DNA from: Conidiobolus incongruus B7586
Lineage: Eukaryota; Entomophthoromycota; Entomophthoromycetes; Entomophthorales; Conidiobolaceae
DNA length: 15,426 bases
Reading direction: 5' to 3'
Assembly (NCBI GenBank): GCA_000697335.1
Contig: JNEM01015432.1
Location: 1-15,426, forward strand
Shown here: piece after piece, positions 10,309-15,426 of the stretch
Layout: each line of letters begins with the position of its first letter
Numbering within the stretch: position 1 is the first letter of the stretch
Position numbers and translations under genes: made by a program
The notes under the pieces: model-generated
Databases searched by the model: none
Told to the model about the DNA's origin: nothing
What the model saw: only the letters and a program-made list of their open reading frames with translations

Positions 10309-12000
10309 ATGGTAAAGTTTGGTCAGTGTGATAAGTGTTCAGAGTATCAATCCAAGTATAAAGAAGTATTTCTTTGCTCGAACTGTTTCGATCCAAAGAA
10401 CGGATCAAATAAAGTATCTCAAGTTAAAAAACCCTATCATCATATAATTACTTATAAACTTCAAAATGTTACAAATACTTTGAATATATTAATGGATAAA
10501 GCAGCCCAAGTATCATTAACTTGCAGTCCCAAAAGAAAGTTTTTTGTTACAAAAGACTCTCTGGGATGCTTAGAAGATTTACTCAGTTATGAAACCTCTA
10601 TCAACATACTGAATACCAATTTGAGCCGCCAAATTCAGCTTGCTACTAATTTATGTAAATCCTTATATTGAATATTATTTTCACCAGCTAACACTTTATA
10701 TTCTAATTGTTTAGATCAAAAGTCTATGGTGTCCAATATGATAGATAAATTTAACCTATACGTTTTGTCTAACTGCCCTGTATGTTTACCCAAAAGTATT
10801 GATTCTATAATGCTCAACGAATCTGGCAGAAATATATTAAGGCTGGCTATTTTCTGTCGAAGTGAGTTTTTGTGTAAAAATTTGGAATATATTAAAAAGC
10901 CAAATATTAAAAATATCAATTTTCAAATGCAAGATTTGTATTTTTATCATTGCTTTATGAATTGTTTGTCATCAATGGAGGAGGATAAAATAAGTGTTGA
11001 AACTATTCAAGCTCTATTACTTATTACCGATTTGGAACTATCTCTACAGCATCCTTTAGCTTATATTCATTCTATTAAGGCGACAAAATATGCCCAAATG
11101 CTCTATCTACACGACACGAGTCATCCATCCCATCAAGAAGATAGCGCAATTTCCAAAGTTGAAAAGTTTTTAGTATGGAATACGTGCATTCTTCTTGAGC
11201 AAAGGCTATATTATTATAGTACGAAATTCAAGGCGACGAATCGAAATTGTAAAATATCAGCGGATCATTTAAAAGATGTACCTTTAGAACTCAAACAGTG
11301 GGCAAATCACGTACAATTTATTTTAAAGTTGAGCGAATATATCATAGAAGGATTAGAGATCAAATCCAAATTAAGCTCAATCTCAGATTCTGATTCACGT
11401 AAAAACCATTGGAAGAAGAATCTTTTGGATAAATTAGAAAAAATCATCTCACTGGCTGATGATAATCGAGTATATAATCACATTACAAACTATTTTAAGA
11501 AGCCAAATGGAAAAATTGATGCCTATCATAATGCAATGATTATACAGTTCGTCACATTTCATATTTTTAAATTTTATACTTGCGACTTATTCGATAAAAT
11601 CTTACAATTGTATCCTACCTATTTAAATTATCTACCACCTCATATAATCAACGTTATGGAGAAGGAGACCCAATTAAAACAATATTTCGCTCTAAATATG
11701 CTCAATTCCTTTATTGGAAGTTATGGAGCTATCATAACAAACCCAACTAATCTCTTCATCTTAGAAATCCATGACTTTTTACTGCCTTGGGGATATTTTT
11801 TTGCATTACGTGCTTACTTTTCCAAGTATCCAATTTTATCCAACGATTCTGAGATTGTTTCTATAATGATGAAGAAATTAACCACAATGTGTAAAGTGTG
11901 GCCCACCACAGGAGATTTACTTGATATTATTACAAAAGATCTTCAAACCCGTGGTAATGCTCTCACCTATGAAGATGTTCAAAGTATTAAAGCTACATAG
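10309..12000 (+). CDS. Fungal transcription-factor-like protein with degenerate Zn2Cys6 head (paralogue 2)
   Basis: Exons 10309-10654 and 10715-12000 give 543 residues, co-linear with the gene at 3051. The head reads Cys7-x2-Cys10-x6-Tyr17-x5-Cys23-x2-Cys26-x5-Gly32: the Zn2Cys6 spacing with the third Cys replaced by Tyr, as in the paralogue, and the sixth by Gly. About residues 187-289 resemble the fungal middle homology region (SVETIQALLLITDLE, YAQMLYLHDTSHP, KVEKFLVW...LEQ). Other blocks shared with paralogue 1 are FCRSEFLCK, the DLFD-IL helix and the C-terminal IVSI...WPT...DIIT...DL. Similarity by eye is strongest in the middle region, roughly 40% identical. The start follows an in-frame TGA at 10285-10287. 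A regulatory role is inferred from the family; target genes and DNA binding are unknown. Confidence 0.82.
10655..10714 (+). other. Spliceosomal intron, 60 bp, phase 1
   Basis: GTAAAT donor at 10655, GCTAAC branch site at 10687-10692 and TTTAG acceptor ending at 10714. Removing it joins exon 1 in phase 1 to the downstream frame through a Leu-Tyr-Gln junction. It interrupts the same codon as the intron at 3412-3473, so the intron predates the duplication. Confidence 0.85.
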
Positions 12001-12131
12001 ATATAGACTTAATCCTTTTTATATTACCTAAATGTTATTGATAAAATTTTAATTAAACTTTATTGAGATGATAAGATAATTAATAAATTTAATTTATTTA
12101 AAAGATATTTTATTAATTATTACTTTAAAAT

Positions 12132-13388
12132 TTATAAAAAAAATTAATAGGAAATTTTTTAATTTCTGATTTTTAAAATTTATTATTAATTTCAGGGAAA
12201 AAAATAATATTTATAAAATAAATAAGAAAATATATAGTTTTATATTATATATATACTTTTTATTAAAGAGTTTGGAAAAGTTTATTATTTAAATTAACTA
12301 TATTTAAATTAAAGAGTGATTATTAAAAGTTTTAATTTGATAATAATAAAACTTAATTTTAAACTTTTTGACATAATTTAAAATTTATTAAAAAATTTTT
12401 AAAGTTAAATTTTATTTGAATTAAGTATTTATCTTTAAATATATTACTTTAGAGTTAAAATACAAAATATTTTAAACTTATTAAAATTTATAAAGTTAAT
12501 TTTAACCATTTTATTTTAAATTATAATAAAGTAAAAAATATATTGAAACACATCTTTTTATTTTAATTAATAAGTTATCAAAAATTTTTAATATTAATTA
12601 TTCAAATATATTATATATATTAAAGTTCAAACTTAAATTAATTAAATAAATATAAATTAAATATCTTATAATTTAATTAAATATTAAAAGATAGCTAGAG
12701 TAACTATAGTTAAACAAAACCTATTAAGGTATAATTAAAAACAAAAGCTTTTATAACAAATTATTATAATTAATAAATTATAAATCCTTTTATATAATTC
12801 TTTATTAAAATATAAGTTAAAATACTAGATTAAGTTAAATTAATCCTTTTAATAAATTCCAATAAATAAATTTTTATTAAATCAAAAATATTCATTATTA
12901 TAATATTATAAAATACTCTTATTTAGTTTTTCAAGGAGAATTAGTTAATAATAATGTTTATATTATTTTCAAATAAAATTAATTTTATTTAGTTTTTTTA
13001 ATACAATTTAAAGATATTTATTATTCTGCATAATAATTATAATATATAAAAATTATATAATTAAAAGTAATTATTAAAAGCTATCATTTTTAATATATTT
13101 ATTAGACTATAACTTATGTAATTATAATTACTTAAGATAATTAAAGAATCAGCTTATAAGTAAGAAAATTCCTATAAATAAATTTAATTGGTTTGTAAAA
13201 CATTAAATTTCAGTTTTTAATAAAAAAACTATTAAGTGTTAAAAGTTTGTCAATAGTATAGCAAAAAGTTATTAATAATAAAGGAGAATATTGAATTTAT
13301 ATTATATGTTTATTTTTGTAATTTATATGTTAAAACCTTTATTTATTTTCAATCTCAAAAAAGTCACATTATGTAAAATATAGAGTAA
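12132..13388 (+). mobile_element. Decayed mariner DNA transposon, family A, copy A2
   Basis: Co-linear with A1 over about 1.26 kb. The 5' end (12132 on) keeps the ggaaattttttaatttctga segment just inside the inverted repeat, at 12150-12169. The 3' end keeps the aatgtgac core in reverse orientation and is followed by TA at 13389-13390; the left TA is no longer clear. Internal matches include the segment around 12715-12745, the aagcttttataac stretch and the closing aataataaaggaga at 13274-13287. The element has lost more C and G than A1 and carries small deletions, so it is an older or more strongly mutated copy. Confidence 0.8.
12303..13294 (+). pseudogene. Mariner transposase remnant of copy A2
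   Basis: Aligns with the A1 transposase from about its first codon to its last, with the stop at 13292-13294. All three catalytic Asp codons (GAT) read AAT (Asn): 12772-12774, 13032-13034 and 13120-13122. The interval between the last two is not a multiple of three and is shorter than in A1, so there are deletions as well as many stops. It cannot encode an active enzyme. Confidence 0.72.
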
Positions 13389-14559
13389 TAATTATGATTG
13401 AAATTTGTATAATATAGAAATTTTAATATATAAAATAACAATAATTTAAAATATAATAATAATGAATAAACTCTCTGTTTCGTAAAAATTATTTTAAATA
13501 GATTTTAATTAATCAATAATATAATTAGTAACCAGTTACCAATATAATTGATATATTTAAATAAATATTAGATAAAATACTCCAAAACCTTATTTTGTTA
13601 TGAACTATATGGTATTAATTCCCTAATATTAATAAATATCAATGAAATATTTCATAAAGTTTTATAGAAAATCATTACTGATTATGAAAAAATGATAAGA
13701 TTTGTAAACTATAATTTAGGTTTTGTGATGTATGATGTGTATCTAATAATAAACATGTTTGATGGTTTTCTCAATGCCAATTTTAATACATTTTAATTGA
13801 ACATAAGCCGATATCTGAAACATGATAAATTAAATAAAATAAATAAATAATTTGTACTAAAACATTCACAAAATTTTTATGCCAATAGCCATAATTTTTA
13901 ATTATTTGGTTGATGATTGGTTAAGTCACATATTATTAAAAATACTTATGAAATCAATGAAATTTAAGCATAGAGAAATAATTGATAATCCACTAGATGA
14001 AATTAAAATTATCTTTAAAAGACTAATTTAATTCGGTATTTTTTTATGGATAAATTATATCAAAATAGTTAAGTTTGCATGAATATGGATTGACTAAGAG
14101 TTCAATTGGATAACCATCGATTCACTAATATTTAAATTTAAATACTGATAATCAAATTAGGGAAAATCAACTATTTAATCTGCGATTAAGGTTTTATCCA
14201 ATTCATTATTACAGATATTGTTCTAAAATCATTATACCTTCAAAATCTTATAATTTTGTATTTAATGGAAAACATCGGTAATATTGTTTTTTGATATTTT
14301 GTTGAAATAATTATTGAATATGTAATAAATGTATAAATTTAACATTATATTATTTTATATGTGTATAAATATCCAAAATTATCAAATCATAATAGATTAT
14401 GACAAATAATAAATAATAGATTCAAAATTATATACCAAATATATTATTTTCAAATTATATTACACCTAATTTAAGTTAGATAATAGACTAAATCATTGTA
14501 TCTATAATATTTCTTTATAATATGTGATTATAACACCAAGTTTTTTTAGTCATTATTAC
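13389..14559. other. AT-rich spacer
   Basis: No open frame, RNA gene or clear repeat was found on either strand by reading. Confidence 0.55.
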
Positions 14560-15060
14560 CAAGATAGTCTACTTGGCAACTGTAAAACCAATGCAAACTC
14601 ATGAGAAAACGTTGCGATAACCAGATTTCATGATGAATTGGAAAACAAGTTCACCTTAGGTATCGCATTATGAAACCAACGATGAGGAATGTATTGATGA
14701 GTTTATAGGTCCTGATAAAAAGGTATAGGCCATCAAAATAAAGAGAGAGTGTTCTTTTGGTAGAAAGGAAACCCAATGCTAGGCTCACCAATTACAGTTC
14801 TAACTTAAGACACCAGTAAAATTATCTTTGTTGAAAACTAATTTATTTCAACTTATCAATTCTAATTGTTTTATTTGGATGAAATGAAGTCGGTTAATCA
14901 TTGTCCACTCACGTGAAGTAATATATTCACCCAATTTACACACTGTTCTTGCTACTCAGCTAGTCATATATGTGCCTCAGCTTGTCACTCCTAGAATCAG
15001 TGATTTGACTACCTTTACCCTAGCTAGCATTTTTGAGCACATGAAATTATATTATATTGA
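14560..15060. other. GC-richer block of unknown content
   Basis: Composition jumps well above the surroundings: the line 14941-15000 has 27 G+C of 60, against about 10 of 60 in typical spacer. No frame stays open long enough to call a gene on either strand. Inside it, ctcagctagtca at 14955-14966 recurs as ctcagcttgtca at 14976-14987 with a 21-base period. It could be a decayed gene or transposon piece, a recent insertion or a non-coding RNA locus. I cannot decide. Confidence 0.4.
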
Positions 15061-15097
15061 CACATAGTCTAATTATAAGATTTTTTATTTCAAATAT

Positions 15098-15426
15098 TTA
15101 CTTGAATTTGAAGAAATGGGAAATTTTTTAAACATATTATTAATTTTAAATAAACAAATATATAAAAAAAAAATAAATAAAAAATTATATAGTTTTAAAT
15201 TATATATATAATTAATTTTTTAAAATTGATTATTTAATTTAATTATATTTAAACTAAATAATAATCATCAGAAGTTTTTTATTTTAATATTAATAATAAT
15301 AACTATAAACACTTTAAAATTATCTAAAATTTACAACTAGCTTTTAATAATATAACATTATTGAAATTAACTATTTATTATAAAGTAAATTATTTTAAAG
15401 TTAAAAATTATTGAATTATTAAAATT
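15098..15426 (+). mobile_element. Decayed mariner DNA transposon, family A, copy A3 (5' part, cut by window end)
   Basis: The segment gaagaaatgggaaatttttt at 15110-15129 matches the 5' terminal repeat of A1 (aagaaatggcaaatttttt). The following leader aligns with A2, including the tatatagtttta stretch at about 15187-15198. From about 15240 it follows the start of the transposase. No intact reading frame remains in the visible part, and the remainder lies beyond the window. Confidence 0.7.

Noticed and set aside
10716-10919. 67-codon minus-strand open frame
   Set aside because: Antisense to the start of exon 2 of the gene at 10309, with no independent support.
9498-14882. tttatttggatgaaa shared between about 9498 and 14868
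   Set aside because: A 15-base match that does not extend well on either side; too short in biased DNA to call a dispersed repeat.

Overview
The window looks like a very AT-rich nuclear genome region from a fungus. Sampled gene-free lines hold about 15-18% GC (for example 10 of 60 bases in the line starting at 1201), while the two genes are nearer 30-38%. The fungal call rests on three things: two proteins with the hydrophobic helical core of the fungal Zn2Cys6 'middle homology region'; short introns of about 60 bp with GTAAGT/GTAAAT donors and TACTAAT/GCTAAC branch sites; and Tc1/mariner elements decayed largely by C:G to T:A change. I cannot name the species or phylum.

Layout. 1-3050 is gene-free AT-rich DNA. 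3051-4729 is a two-exon gene (538 aa) for a fungal transcription-factor-like protein. 4730-5708 is spacer with an imperfect inverted repeat. 5709-7027 is a nearly full-length mariner element (family A, copy A1) with terminal inverted repeats and a readable DD34D transposase broken by six in-frame stops. 7028-7859 is spacer. 7860-8894 is the eroded transposase of a second, distinct mariner lineage (family B). 8895-10308 is spacer. 10309-12000 is a paralogue of the first gene (543 aa), with an intron at the same codon and phase. 12132-13388 is a heavily eroded family A copy (A2). 13389-15097 is spacer containing a GC-richer block at about 14560-15060. 15098 to the end is the 5' part of a third family A copy (A3), cut by the window edge.

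Both genes and all four transposon copies lie on the + strand. The two genes are the only features that look maintained: their frames are open, their introns correspond, and they are alike along their whole length, while the surrounding DNA is decaying. Both proteins start with a Cys-rich motif that fits the Zn2Cys6 spacing, but the third cysteine is tyrosine in both, and the sixth is also lost in the second. They therefore look like diverged members of the fungal regulator superfamily whose DNA-binding head has been altered in a shared way. No virus-like element, CRISPR array, rRNA or tRNA was recognised.
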